Shown one piece after another: positions 1-13,400 of a DNA stretch of 64,000 nucleotides. The notes beneath the pieces are model-generated. The model was not told the origin of the DNA. It made no database searches and saw only the letters and a list, made by a program, of their open reading frames with translations. The stretch's first letter is position 1; every line of letters begins with the position of its first letter. The translations under genes and the position numbers were made by a program. Source of the DNA: Rostratula benghalensis (lineage: Eukaryota; Chordata; Aves; Charadriiformes; Rostratulidae). The DNA lies in assembly GCA_013399305.1 (NCBI GenBank), contig VXAI01000272.1:248001-312000 (forward strand), written 5' to 3'.

Positions 1-171
1 GGTACAACCCAGAGGAGGGTTCGGCTCAATTTATTTTTAGGAAACCAAAAGCAAAGAATAAAAACAAGCCTTTAAACTAAGAGAGACAATGATACTATAA
101 ACCCTACTGGCCTGTTAATATAGGTCTGTTTATTGTAACACAATCTGTGACCTTCAGTGCACTGCCAATGT
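1..171 (-). CDS. PECAM1: Candidate PECAM1 terminal exon and 3' UTR (uncertain)
   Basis: After exon 15 the human protein ends RTEGSLDGT. The only place below 1450 where T-E-G can be read in the right strand and spacing is at 158-150: an AG at 163-162 would give CTEG and then an unrelated ~25-residue tail. A stronger-looking acceptor 10 bases upstream (tttacag, exon from 171) instead gives the short tail TLAVH. AATAAA signals on this strand lie at 134-129 and 35-30, which fits a 3' end here. The true last exon might also lie outside the window. Confidence 0.33.
129..134 (-). terminator. Candidate PECAM1 polyadenylation signal (AATAAA)
   Basis: TTTATT on the plus strand, so AATAAA on the PECAM1 strand. 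A second copy is at 35-30. Either could serve the gene; support is only the hexamer and the position after the last placed exon. Confidence 0.3.
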
Positions 172-1450
172 CTGTAAATAATACAATGGGCTGCTTTTTT
201 ATCCCATGGGGATGTGAGTGCTGATGGAGCCTTTCAAAACTCAAATGGATGCCATAAGCTGACGTAGGCCGTGCTATTGTGATTCTTATTTATGAGTCTT
301 TCTCTCTCTCTCTTTTTTTTTTTTTTTTTCCTTTTTAAGCACAAGTTCCAAAGTCACAAAGTGGATGGCAGAAAAAACACCCTTTTCTGCCTGGTTTGAG
401 GTTGGATAGCTTATCTAACATTCCTAAAAGTACTCCTGAAACGTATGCACCCTGCCTCTTGGATCTCGTGACAGCAGAGTAACAGTTCATTCAAGACATC
501 TGTTCTTTAACAAAAAAACCTCCAACCCAACCCTAATGTATTTTTTCAATGGCTTCTTAGCCTTATAAAGCTGTTCCCCACCCACAGAACCTTCACAGAC
601 CTCCTCATTATTTAGCTGAGATGCTCCATATTCTCATTTCTTGGTTAGAGAAGCATAACTGTGGCATATCTGTGTACTCTGAGGTAAAAAAATTAAAATT
701 TCTTTAAAAGTCTCAGTTTTCACCAGCTTTTAGAGTCATCCCACTTACTGCAGCAGTAGATAAAAATGAACCCAGAAAGCAAGTCACAGACAGTGAAAAG
801 AAGTGACATTTGCCCAAGTTCAGGTGTTCAGCCATTTCTCCTTAGTTTAACTCCTCAGTTCACATCTTGAGAAGGACCTCACATCTCTGAATATCCCAGT
901 GACAGCATGTGTGTGTGTGTGCATGTGAACAGGCACACCCCCAGGAGATTCCCTGGCACCCTACAGATCTTACAGATGGAACCAGAACAACAACTCATGT
1001 CCCCAGTGATACATGAACAAGTTTAGCTGGTTTTCAGATGCAAATCTTGAGCGCCTCAGGTCCACCAGGAACCTGAAGCAAGCAGCAACCATCCCCAACC
1101 TTGTGCCATTCTGCTGGCATTAATATTCATGGCACAATATCCCAAGGCCTGAAGTGTTGAACACAAATTCTTGGAAGATCAGTATTTGTCACCTACCCCT
1201 TCTACCAGCACTACCAAATACCAACCAGTCCCACGCACTTTTAAAGGTGACCATTGTATAATTATTGTACTGAAATCCTGATTAGCAATAATATTTATCA
1301 AGGAATCACCCAGTAGCTGTCCAGGAAATGTCCTGAACAACAAACAAACAATAAAAACATAGCAACACTTGAACACTATCTTAACAGATACACAATAATC
1401 TCAATCTAATTTCTCTCTATTTAACTGCTTAAATAAAAATGAATACTTAC

Positions 1451-1473
1451 AGAATGCCTGTTTTCCACCGAGT
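1451..1473 (-). CDS. PECAM1: PECAM1 exon 15: 23-bp frame-setting cytoplasmic exon
   Basis: 23 bp, phase 1 to 0, encoding DSVENRHS (human DAVESRYS). Length 23 bp matches the mammalian exon whose skipping shifts the reading frame of the last exon. Acceptor ttttgcag, donor GTAAGT. Confidence 0.92.
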
Positions 1474-4400
1474 CTGCAAAACAAAAGACAATGTATACAT
1501 TATGAAATGATGCATTGCAGAGCTATCAGTTCCATGTTCCAGAAAATAGACCTTTATGTTTACTCTATTTTTTGTTCATCCTGCAATGATCTAAAATTGC
1601 TACCTACAACAAAGGTTCAAGCTCTGGTCCAAGACATATGAAAGCACTAACTTAATTCAAGAACATGATTGGGACCAGACATTTCAGAGACCATGCTGAA
1701 CATGTTTGACAGCTTTCCTGATTAGGGTGCAGAGCAGAAGTCTCTACTGAGAGCACATGTTGTTACTGGACAAAAAAGAGCCTTCCTTTTAGAGACAAGT
1801 TCTCATGAGCATTATACTTCCTCTTCCAATTCCTTGCCAGGAAAATAACATACTGCAGAAATCCGGTATAGGATACGACTTTCAGAGCCAAGTAAGATCC
1901 TGCAAAGACACCTGAAATTTTATTAATAAAAGGATGCTTGTTCCCAGTGAAAGCCTGAGAGACAGTGGGCTCTTTCCATTTAGGATCAGTGAACTTCAAG
2001 ATTAAATCTCAGGCTCTTTTTTCTCTTTTTTTAAAAAGTGGATTTAGCTATTCTGAAGTTTCACAGAATACCTTCAAATATTAAACCATAACTATTTCTT
2101 TGCCCTCTGAAAGTAAGACAGCTTAGAGACATGATGAAGGTAAGTCCTCTTTTAGAAGAGGATTTCAAATGTTGTTAAAACTGCTCTTTTGTGTGGTCTG
2201 TTAAGGTATTTCACCTGTCACAAAAGCACGTGCTGAATCTTGGAGGGTGTTCTCTTGGAAAGTATAAAACCACAGAATAGTCCCTGAATCTCTGGGGTTT
2301 TTTAAGTATGTATTTTTTTTAAAATAGCAAATAATTAAATCAGTCCTCTCATAGGCAGAACATTTCTGCAAATTTTGAAAAATGATCTGAAATCTTTAAA
2401 TGAAGGACATTATGGGAAGTACTACTACAGTAAGTAAAGGTCTTGTGGAAACTCCTTGCCCCAGCCAGCAGAAGTAATGAGGAAACTGAACACAGGTGAA
2501 TCTAACTTTGTAGATCACAATGCTAAAGTCTCTTTTCCTTTCTCCTTGATGATTACATCCCTGTATATTAGTGGTGCAGTTAATTTCGTACACTTTCTAC
2601 CAACTGCATTTTTATTACATTAGGATCATGATGCTGCTTCACTGAAGGCAGTCATCACGAACCCAGTACACAATCAGACTGCAATTTCTGAAACACAGAG
2701 AGACCCCCTGAACGTCACAGGAACTGTACACCCCGAGTTCTACCCGGAACTTTTAGCCGAGGAAAAGGATTAAAAAGCTGAGGTGACTACAGCACTTTAT
2801 ACCATGCTGCATTAACTTAATTTCCATAAAGAAATTATCTCAATGCTTGGCAAAACTAATCCAAATATGTTTAGCTAGTTTGATAAGAAACAACATAAGA
2901 AGTTACGTGGGAAATACATAAAAGCCCTTTGTGTCCCAAAAGCTGACAGAAGCGAACAAAACCACTGCTGACCCAGTGCAACATCAAAGCTTGACTTTAG
3001 GTGGACAAAACTATATGTAAGATTTATGAAGTGAGGTATTAACGAGCTGTAGTTCAGGTCTTTGTCACAATGTATTGTGCTTACAGGAAGGAGGAAATGA
3101 GAAATTTTGTATAAATTCCAACCTTCAAACAACGGGATGTTTGCTACCCCAGAGGTACTAGGTCACAGTGACAGATATCCCGCCTCCTGGTTATCTCTCA
3201 CCCAGATTCGAAGTACTGTGGCTTTCTAGCAAAGCATCCCATCTCTACCAGGAGAACGTCGTATTCTGTTTCCTTTGAAAGTGCTGCTGGAAGGCTACAT
3301 GATTTCTAAATGGTACCAATCATGTAAGGCAGCACGTAGCCTCTGATAAAAGCACAACGTTACGGTGCTTTTGCTGATTCTTTGCTAACGTCAATCTTGT
3401 CACAAGCTTTTCATTCCATTCCTGTTAAAAATATGAAGTGGCTTTTACTTGAAACACGCTGTTTTTACTGTGATTGCAAATCCTAACAAAAATGAGGGTG
3501 ATCTTTAAGGTCCCTTCCAACTCTAACAATTCTATGATTCTATGAAAAGAGGGAAGTACATGAGATCTACTGGATTCCAGTCACATACCATTGGTCAAGT
3601 TTCCATAGCAGGGCATACAAGAAGCTGCTTATTTCACAAAAGGAATCACAGCTGAAGGTCAGGTGCTGGTTATTTCAAAAAGATTCCCAAGTCTAATAAA
3701 GGCAAGCGTTTTTATAGATTTCTGATTAATTTAAACTCTGCTACTGATTAATTTAAAGCTACCGCTTTTAGTTGATGGGGTTTAAACTTCAAGGAACACG
3801 TTTTTACAAAGGAATACAATAATGGCAGGAACTTAAGACACTGTCATCCCCTCCTGCTCTGCACTTTCTTGTCGCTAGAGGTTATGGAGAAGAGAATATA
3901 CACCTAAAGAGTTTCAATTCACAATCTATCTTAAACCCACCTCCAGTGCTGGTGGAAGCTAAGATGCCAGCTGAAGAGCTGAGCTGCAGACACATACCAC
4001 ATTCTGCCAAGCCTTTTACTGGAGCAGTAGCTTGTAACAGAATCTTGGCAGGCAGTTTGGGAATGGATCTTACACTGGGGCATGCACACAATTCAGCTTT
4101 GCATTTTAGGTTCAAGCAAGGTCAGAAGCTCCCTGCATATTTGTGTATTACTCAAACCTTCTGGCTTAGCCTAATTTTTGGCTGAAGCTATTGTAAGCTC
4201 TTGGCTCTGGAATCAACGTCTTGCAGATCCAGGCTTTGGTCTAGAATGTGTCTTGAAATCCAGAGATCCAAAGAGTTTCTATTTTGGAGAAGGGAAAGGT
4301 CATTCACATGATTTCGGACTGCATGCAGCCAGCATATGCTCATAAGGTCTGAGTTTGGAATAACATAATGAATCCTCAGGCCCTGTGAGTTTTCTCCTCA

Positions 4401-7400
4401 CTGGAAAAGGCATTCGATGGGAAATTCTGGCTACGTACAGAGGTGTTAAGCCTAAGGCTCAGCAGCAGGAAAGTATTTGAGCAGATTTCCTGATTGCTAG
4501 AACTGATTTCTGCTAGTTTGTTCCAAACCACGAAATGCAATGGGGATTTCTCATGCCTCTTTCCAGTGGGATATATTTATTTTTCCATAGTGCATTGTTG
4601 GTTGCAATAGGATTCTTAGAATTTCCTGTCTCGCTGCTGCAGTTGCTTCCAAGTGACCAATTCATTTTTCCAGACTTAGTAGCATAAAGACCGGCTCTGT
4701 ATTTTGTTCACTAGATTTCCATTTTCCTGATAAGAAATTAAGAATAGTTATCTTGCAGCAAGCTGCTATGAGTTCAACTGAGTGCACATCAAGATCAGTG
4801 CAAAGCCTGTCACTGGCTTCCGTGAGCTTTCGATCTGACAGAGAGCAAAAGGCAGAGGTGACCAAAGGAGCAAGAATAAACTAAAACATTGTATTCCGCA
4901 AGAAGTGCCCTGGACAAATGTAAAGAAATCTGCAAATTGGAGCTGGCTGGAGTCTTCTCAGCAATATGAGAATACGAGCAATATGGGCCACATCAAGAAC
5001 TGTGACCAAGGTTGAGGGAAGGGGTGGAGCTGTGACACAGAACCAGTACGGAGACTCTTGGACTCCCTGCCCCTCCTGCCTCTTGGGAGGATGCAAGGTG
5101 TGATGGAACTAAATCATCCACCTAAAAGAGCCTCCACCCACCCAGCTGAAGTTAGTATCTGATACATCCGGACCCTGCCCTCAGGAAGGGCATCAGCTGC
5201 CAGCCTACCCTGCTGGGACTCCAGCAGACACCGTAGGCAGCAAGGCCACAGCCATTTTATCATTCTTGGCAGTCTGTTGATTTAAACAATTGCCTGTTTT
5301 CATTAAGTCTTGGACTGTGTCAGTTCTTTCTGAACAGAAAGCAACAGCTCTGGAACTGGGCTGGATATTCCTGATTCCCAAGATACTTTGACCTTTACAC
5401 AGAGCAACCAGAGAAAGCAGTATTTTAAGGGAATTAGGTGGTTCTGATAGGTGTGGGGGACTTTTAGACAAAGGTGTTAATGGCCTGACTGGAACTAATT
5501 GTGACCATTCCCCAAATTACCCCTTGGATGTAAGGGTTGATTTACAGCTGAGGCTTGAAGCCTTAGCTATTTTATGTAAAATACTAAAGTAACAGCCTAT
5601 TGCCCTAGAAAAGGTTTTAAATCAATACCTGAATGAACCTCCTGAACATCAAGTCTTCTTTCTCTGAATTAAACTAACTTTTCAATAACAATGCAAGGAC
5701 AACTTCATTTCTTTGAGTTGCTTCCAGAGACAATGCCAGTCATCAACATCCTCCTTAAACCTCTCATTATATCAGAGAGATCCAGCACCCAGCTAAAGAG
5801 ACTGTCATTCTCTAGCTACACTACTATTATTTGACTTTCAATCAAAATACATCTCCCTAGACTTGAATTTTGCAAACGACCTGCTTTTCCTCCTGTGAAC
5901 GGAGGTCTGCATGCAGGTCTGCAATTTGAAATGTGAATTTCACAGTTTATTTCTCACACTCCTGTCAATCTTTAATGTAACACCTCTTTAGGCCCAGTAC
6001 TCAGAATAAGGAAAGCAGCACAGTGATGGGATGGAAAGCGATGAAAACACAAAAATGATAGTCTGAGGATATAACATCGCTAATGCCAGGAAAATCAAAA
6101 GAAAGGGAGTAATGGCAGATGCTCAGCACACTGCCAAAGCCCTGGGGCTTGGGAAAGGTCACAGCATTATCTGCTTTATGGACTCAATATTTGGGATAAG
6201 AACAAGCAGTAGCTGTAGACCTGAAAATACAAGAGAAGCTGGTTACTGACCAGGCATCTGCCTTACTGGGGACAGCAGTGAGAGCCATCAGAAAAATGAA
6301 GAGGAAACATATTTTAGCTCAGTGACAAAGAATTGCATCAGACATAACAAATACTGACAGCTCTCTACTGGGCACAGTTCCTGGAATGCACAGATAACTC
6401 CTTGAAAAAACAGAATTGCTTATGAAGCACTCAATTCTACTTAAACAAAACACAATAGATACCTACAAACAAATAATAATAATAGGTCTTAGGTGCTAAA
6501 TCTGTCAAACTGTGTAGCAGACACCAATTCTCAAATGAATGTCAATTCCCCAGAGGACACATTTGTCTGAACCATTACCTTCCTGAAGTAGATTGTGCTC
6601 TTGGGCAAATGCTTAAAAAATCTCAAAGAATACTCAAATGTAGTGATGATGATAATGGTAAACCAACTTCTGCACCCACTAGTAACGGTCAGTATCTTTC
6701 ACAATTGGCCTTTAACATATTAATATATATTAAAGTACTTCAGAAGATAGATCCATTTCCTAGGGATCCTCCACTGCATTTATACTTTAGCACCTTCCAA
6801 TCACAGCATATTAAAAAAAAATCAAAGTAAACGTTATATTCCAATAGACTGTAGCGTAGGTATCCAAAGCAGTGGCGTAGCTGTGTGATGCACTGCTTAT
6901 CTCATTGAAACACTTTTCCTGTGTATCACTCAGGAAAAACAGACGTGATTAAAACAATAAACTGTTACTACGTTTCCAAGAATAACTGAAACTGCAGAAT
7001 GTTACGCATAAAAGAGCAGGTGGACTGCAAGATTAAGGGGCGTTTTGCATTATCATCTGCCTCATTCAGCTCCGTCTTTCAATCGTATCTCATTTTATTG
7101 CAGTTCCCACTCCATTGCAATTACAGTCCTGCTGTGCTAACCTTGAGTTTACATTGCAACTGACAAAACATCCTGTTGTATATAACACTTTCCCTTATGT
7201 CAAAAGTAGGAATGGTGAAAGGTGTAATAACCTGCTTCACACCTTGGCAGAAAGCAAGCAGGGGTTACACAGTCAGCCTCTTGCAGCTTGGTACAGGTCC
7301 AGTTCACACTCACTGGAAAACCTTTCAGAACATTAGGGGACTTTGGGTTCAGCCCTGAAATGAGCTGTTTTTTTTCTTGTGCTGCTGCCAGGTGATCCTA

Positions 7401-10400
7401 CATGAAGTGTCTAGTGTAAAGGATATTCTGCTTTTCACTGTAAGGCTGTGAAAAATGAGTACAACACAGGATCAGCTCCAAGCCAGGATTCTGAAATTCT
7501 GTTCCCAGTGTTGTCACTCTCTGAACACATTGCCTTAAACAAATGACCTAATCTCTCTGTTTATTCAGCTGTAAAATGGAGATTAAAATTGCCTTGTAAG
7601 TCCTCACAAGGGCAAATTAAGTAATGTTTTCTACAGTGCTTGGAGACCCTCACATGAAAGATTCCCTAGAAACAGAATACCATGACAGAACAGGTGGGAA
7701 ATCCCTTATGAAATAGAAAAATAGCAAATTAAAATGCAGCAATCAAAAATTTAAAATTGCACACAACAAAGCCACTTGGTAACGTGGATGGGGACAGAAC
7801 CTGAACACTTTACAGCCCTAATATTTAATAATCTAGACTTCCTAACACAAAGAGAAGAAAGGAATCTTTTCCAATCTAGTCTGTGACAAACTTTGAAGGA
7901 ACTCTTCTAACCTACTGTCCCTGAACTCCTTACTGCCAGAACATTTATGGACAGCATTTGCCAGCAAGGTGCTAATGCCCACAGACAAAAGTCTGTGTTA
8001 CAGGAGGCAGAAGGGTAGAGGGCATGTACAACCTGAGACGATTTTTGATGGTGCTTAAAACAAACAGCCCACTCTACTCAAGTGATCGTATCGCTTCAAA
8101 GGTATTTAAGAGTTGGTCTTCACCAATATTTGGTGGGTTTATATCCAAAACCAGAGTAATATTTTATAATACATGACAAAAGTGCTCATCCAAGAGGGAA
8201 AGTTTTGTTCACAAGCAGTTTGAGATAACACAACATAGCACCCTATCCCTAATGTTCAGGTCCAGATTCAGTTGTGTGGCCCAAATACTGAGCAGATACA
8301 GTGAAAACAGCTGATGAAGTAGATGTCACAAATATTAAACTCACTGCATTGAATATCATTGGTTTAGGAGAAACTATGGTGTTATACAATTTGTCAACAC
8401 CTGTGATTTCATACCTGCCCTTCAGTATGTTCCTATGTGACCTGGATCTCTTTTTTATAGCATTTATTTTCTAAAGCATTCGGTCAAAAATTAATCCTTA
8501 ACCTCTATACAAATGCTTCCTTTATTTGTTTAATTTTTCACTAGCTTACTTACCATTATTAGCTTTTCTGATTTCACTATAAACTGTTTCAGTCCCCTTC
8601 TGTACAGGAGCTGGAAAATGTATTGGCACAGAATCAATTCATTTTCTTTTTCTTTTTTTTTCTTTTTTTTTTTTTGTTTGCCATATGAAAAGTTCCTTAA
8701 ACAAACAGAACATACTGTTTTACTGTCAAAGGAAGTAGTTATAAAAGCAGCAATAAGCCTGTGGACTCTATGAAAAAGCATCTACACCCTCCCCCAAACC
8801 CAGACTGTAAGGTTCCGAGAGGGAGGCGCCTCTCCCTCTATATAAAAAAGATGATGAAAATAGGCTTCCCTTTCTAAATTTGACTTTAACATTCCAGTAA
8901 TATTCTCAACTTAAACTGATACTGCTTTAATTTGACAGAGACAACTACCACTAGAGGAGAGCTTCTCTGGATCACTTGAAGAGCTTCTTCAATTTGTTCT
9001 ATGGATTTAGGGATCCTAGACCCAAGGAGGTCTCTAATTTGGGAAACTATCTACACCTGCTTTTGGCAATTAGCATGATTTAATTTCCATGGGCACAAAA
9101 GTAATCTGATTTGCTGTTCTTTGTGAATTGTCTCAGAAGACTATTTTCAGATTTCACACTGCACAGCTTCTCTTCACTGGCTACCTGGGAAAGGTCTCCT
9201 CTCAGTCCCCCAGCCTGGCAGACTCTTCCATTAGCACACTGGGATCAGGTGGGCATAGCAGGAGTGAAGGCTAAGAAAGCTTGGAGAAATACAGAAAGTA
9301 AGGAGAAAAAGCACACAGAGATTTTTGTGCCTACAAGGACACAAGTGGGATACAAATGCAGTGTTAGTCTTAGGCACATGTTTTTCAGACCCTTGGGTTT
9401 CAAATAAACCCCTGTAAACCTCTGCTCTTGTATGAGGTGGAAAGCAAAACCTCTTCCTTTTTTGCTGACACCTGTGAAAACCTATCCAACAGAGAGTCAA
9501 TACTAAACTACATGCACTTACCCGAGAAGGGAAAGGGCAGAGCTTTACTCGAAGGCCTGAAATAGCAAGGACTCAGTTTCTCTGTGGTCAACGTAAACTC
9601 TGCTCTGGCCAGGAGGAGACTAGAACAATTTCCTTGGCTTCTTGCATGTGGTTGTACATTAGGAATCCCTGGATAACCATAGCAAAGCAAAGTGCTCCAG
9701 AACCATGCATTTAAAATTATTGCCTTCATTTGGTATAAAGGCCTATGCAGGCAGGGTCTAGGATCCTGCTATTCAAGGATCTCAAAGAGTTTTAGAAAAA
9801 ATCATTCATTTCAGTTAAAGTGAGTCTCTTAGAAAACCTCAGAATTCTATCAGTATCACTTACAATTTCCATGGCTCTTCAATAAATCAAAAAGTTAATT
9901 TTTTTCTAGTTAAAAGTAAAAAAAAAAAAAAATGCTTGTTACCACTCTACAAGAAACTGGGAAAAAAAAAAATTCACAGAATCTGGTACTCGCTATAAGA
10001 CCCTCCCAACGAACATTTGAAGAATTCAGAGATACTGACCTGCAGCCAGACTCAGAACTGTTACTGTTCTGCTTTACTCTGAAAAACCCAAGTTTCTCTG
10101 GCACCACATTCTAATTTCCCAAAGCTAATTTCATTTTTAAACAGTTAAGCATCATTTAGAAGTTGGGATCCACCATAACAGAATTGAGTTACAAAACTCC
10201 TAATAATTTCCGTGACAGTAGGAGTTACACTTCACTGAGTACCTAATTACAGCTTCCAAATTTGCAGTTTCGGCATGAACTTTCTTTGCAAAATAGCCTG
10301 AAGGTCTTGAAGTGCATTGCATCTGCTTGTGGACTCTTGCTTAAATGATCAATTCAATTTCCAGCGAAGGAACAAGTAATCTTCTCAGAATGTTAATAAA

Positions 10401-13400
10401 AGATAGCTCATTTTGTTTGGAAAGCTTTTTTTTTTTTTTAAAAAAAAAAAAGCAGAATACAGTCCTAAATCTACTCTCTGGTAACTCTGTGGAAAAACTT
10501 GGTGGGAGGCATTTCCTTAGCTTGCCTTTTTTTTTCCAGACCCATTTCATGAAATTGTGCTATAATGCCACTGCCCATGTTATTTTCATTGTTAATCTTC
10601 CAATAGTCGTCTCAGCACTGAAAAAATCTGCTAGAAAAAATTACTTGGGTGATTTGACATTTTGTTCCCACTAACTTTGCACTGCTGCCACCCTGCAGAT
10701 AACTAACCAGATATCAGAGTAAAAGAGGGAGCATGTTCTTACCCAGCCATGATTACCGGTTTCTCCCTTCTCACTTTAGAGATTTCCTGATCTTACTTCA
10801 GCACTGGCCTTTGTTTTTGCTCAGATTAACAATAAAGGGTCTAAATCACTTTGCCAAACTTCTGCACAACTAAGCTTTAGAAAAGATAAGCACTGTATTT
10901 TTGTCAACCATATAATCTCAGTAAGTATTCAATTTAATCGTTCTCTAGAATTACCACCTCTTTAAATCTCAAATTAACATTCTGCTATGACTACTCCAAA
11001 TCAGAGCTGGACTGTGTAGCCCCAGCTCTACCTCATATTTGTTAAGCGCCTTCACCTCTACTTCATAAAAAAGGGACTGAAGTTATTCTCATGTGGAACT
11101 ATGAAACTTTGCTTCTAGTGAGCTTACATTCACTGTCTGTAAGACTGTAACGCACCCTGCGTTTTGCTCCTCACACAGAAGCATCGTAGACAAAGTTCCT
11201 GATGCAGAAGCCTATCTGCCATCATACTGGGTTAAAGACCATTTCAGAAACTACCAGCTAGTGGCGACAGGGCTGAAAAAACAGGGTGAAACCACTGTTT
11301 TCAAATATAAGTAGTTTTTTTACTATTTAACTTTGTCATCAAAAGACAAAATATACATCCTTCTACCATTATGTAAACTTGTTTTGAGGTGGCATTCAAT
11401 TATTCCCAATCCCCAAAAGCTTAGATTCCGCAGTAGTCTTTCACAATATTGCAGAATTACTTCACAATATTGCGGTAGTCTTTCACAACAAATAGAATAT
11501 GATTCTCCTGCACCTGAGATGAACATTAGCATTGACATTGACAACAGCAGCAGGAGGAACAAATAATTGAGAAGATAAATGAATTTGAAGTTAGCCCTGA
11601 TAGATCAAAGAGATGTGGAGTACCTCGAAAGGAAGGAGGAATCAGACTGCGCATGCAGCCGGCTGGGTGAGCTACACCTGATCTGCGTGGCAGAGAAAAG
11701 GTAACTCTGATCTAGACTGTGTTCATTCAGAAAACAGGTGGAATCAAATCAGGTGCAACAGAGGTCTGTAAGGTGTTAGAGCATTCAGTTAAAATAATCC
11801 CATCTCATTCACACACTATCTTTTAAACGCTATTTTGCAGTTCAATGGGGTTCAGTCTACATAGCACGGATCTTATTAGTCAGTCTGGTATATTGGAATG
11901 GTGATATATACCAGGAATGGGATGAAAAGGCTACTTTTAGAGATGCTGATCTTGCATGTAATAGGGTTTTTTAATTTTAAAAAATTATGCACTAGCATAT
12001 CTTTACCATCCTACACCATTGTATCGCGTAATGCATGCTCAGAAACAGTTGGAACAATTAAGAATTACCCCTATTCTGAAAAAGATTACAAGCAATGAGG
12101 TCTCAGTGCAGAATTTAGCAGAGATGGATAAATAACATGCTTAGAATCCGGGGAAAACTGTGCGAAGAATGATATCAGCAAGTGAAAACAGAGAAAGAAT
12201 AGGAGGATTGGCTGTTCTGGGAGAGCTTTGCTGCCAAGCTTGAGGAGTGAGCACTTTTGCCCAAACAACTGTATTACTAACTAAACAATCTTGTCTTTGG
12301 TCTCTGAAATAATTGAGTGGTCCTTCCTACCAGGATAAGGCATATTTGTCCATTTCTTCCTCAGTTTGCTCACTCAGCTAAAGCACTGCATAAAAGTCTC
12401 TCATGGGATTTATTCACTCTTAGCTACTCAAAACTTTTTGTAAATTTCTGAAAGATTTAACAGTTTCCAGCACAAGGGCATAATGATATCGCAGTTCTCT
12501 AGATGACACAGAATGACTGAAGTGTGGATTTGGGTCTTGAGAATAAATTTCAACCTTCAAGGTTGCAGAGACCTGTACCTTACCCCATGCTATGAGGTCT
12601 AGTTAGTGTTACCACAGAAGTACAGGATGGAGACCAAAAGTATCTGGGCGTTATTCACATTTCTCTGCTTGATGGGCCACAAAATCCAGGGTGGTCTCCA
12701 GGCTTCTCTAGATGGAAAAACTAAATCTACCCAGAGGAGGGTCCCTCTCCATTCTCTGTCACTACAGCTTTCACCCTTCAACCAGTTCCTTCATAAAGAA
12801 GGAAATTCCACTGCCTTCTGTTCTCTCAATTACCCTACCCCATGGGTTTTGACATTACAAATGGCTCTCAGTGAATTTGGACTCTGTAACATGAAGATTC
12901 ACAGCAGGCTGCCTTCTGCCCAGAGCCACAGCTCCAGCTGGGAGCCCTGCTCTGCACAGACATCATGTGGATGGGAAGGGCAAGTGCACGAGAGGATCCC
13001 AGCAGAAGAAGTGTTGCAATGAACCACAGCGTGGTTGCCAGTGCATCATCTAGATTAAGGAGCGCTACTGGCATGGAATTGTCATGCACATAAAACACAA
13101 CCTGCTCTTCCATTCACAGGTGCTACTATCAGACCAGTGCCAGGGAATAGCAACGTGCCCAGAGTAGCTCCCAAAACAGAATCATAGAGGCCAGAGAGTT
13201 TATTACCTCTGTGAGGATCAAGCGTTGATACTTCAACTTCAGTGTACTCCACCTCAGCACTCTCAAGGTCAGGTCCTGCCCCAAAAATATCAAGAAGACG
13301 TTTCTTTGTAGGACTGCATGCTCCATTTGAACTGTGGGCCTGACCCTGCTGCCACTGAAATTCATGGACAAGTCCTCATTGACTTTTGAAGGTGCAGGAT

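Larger units (their letters stand above)
8611..13206 (-). other. PECAM1 intron 13 (no gene seen)
   Basis: About 4.6 kb. Contains long T and A runs (8641-8675, 9918-9931), a poly-T/poly-A palindrome near 10,440 and a small duplication near 11,450. The 138-codon open frame at 12,606-13,022 has no recognisable protein features. Confidence 0.75.

Noticed and set aside
898..930. GT-rich run (gtgtgtgtgtgtg)
   Set aside because: Too short to count as a notable microsatellite or regulatory element.
2700..2772. Short plus-strand codon-like run ending in TAA
   Set aside because: Under 25 codons, no splice-site pair and no match; probably chance.
8554..8599. Alternative acceptor for the PECAM1 ITSM exon (exon start 8599)
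   Set aside because: Joining the previous exon in phase 1 there gives an immediate in-frame stop; the ccag acceptor giving start 8610 keeps the frame.
12606..13022. 138-codon open frame in a PECAM1 intron
   Set aside because: No recognisable protein features, lies antisense inside an intron, and ordinary codon content.
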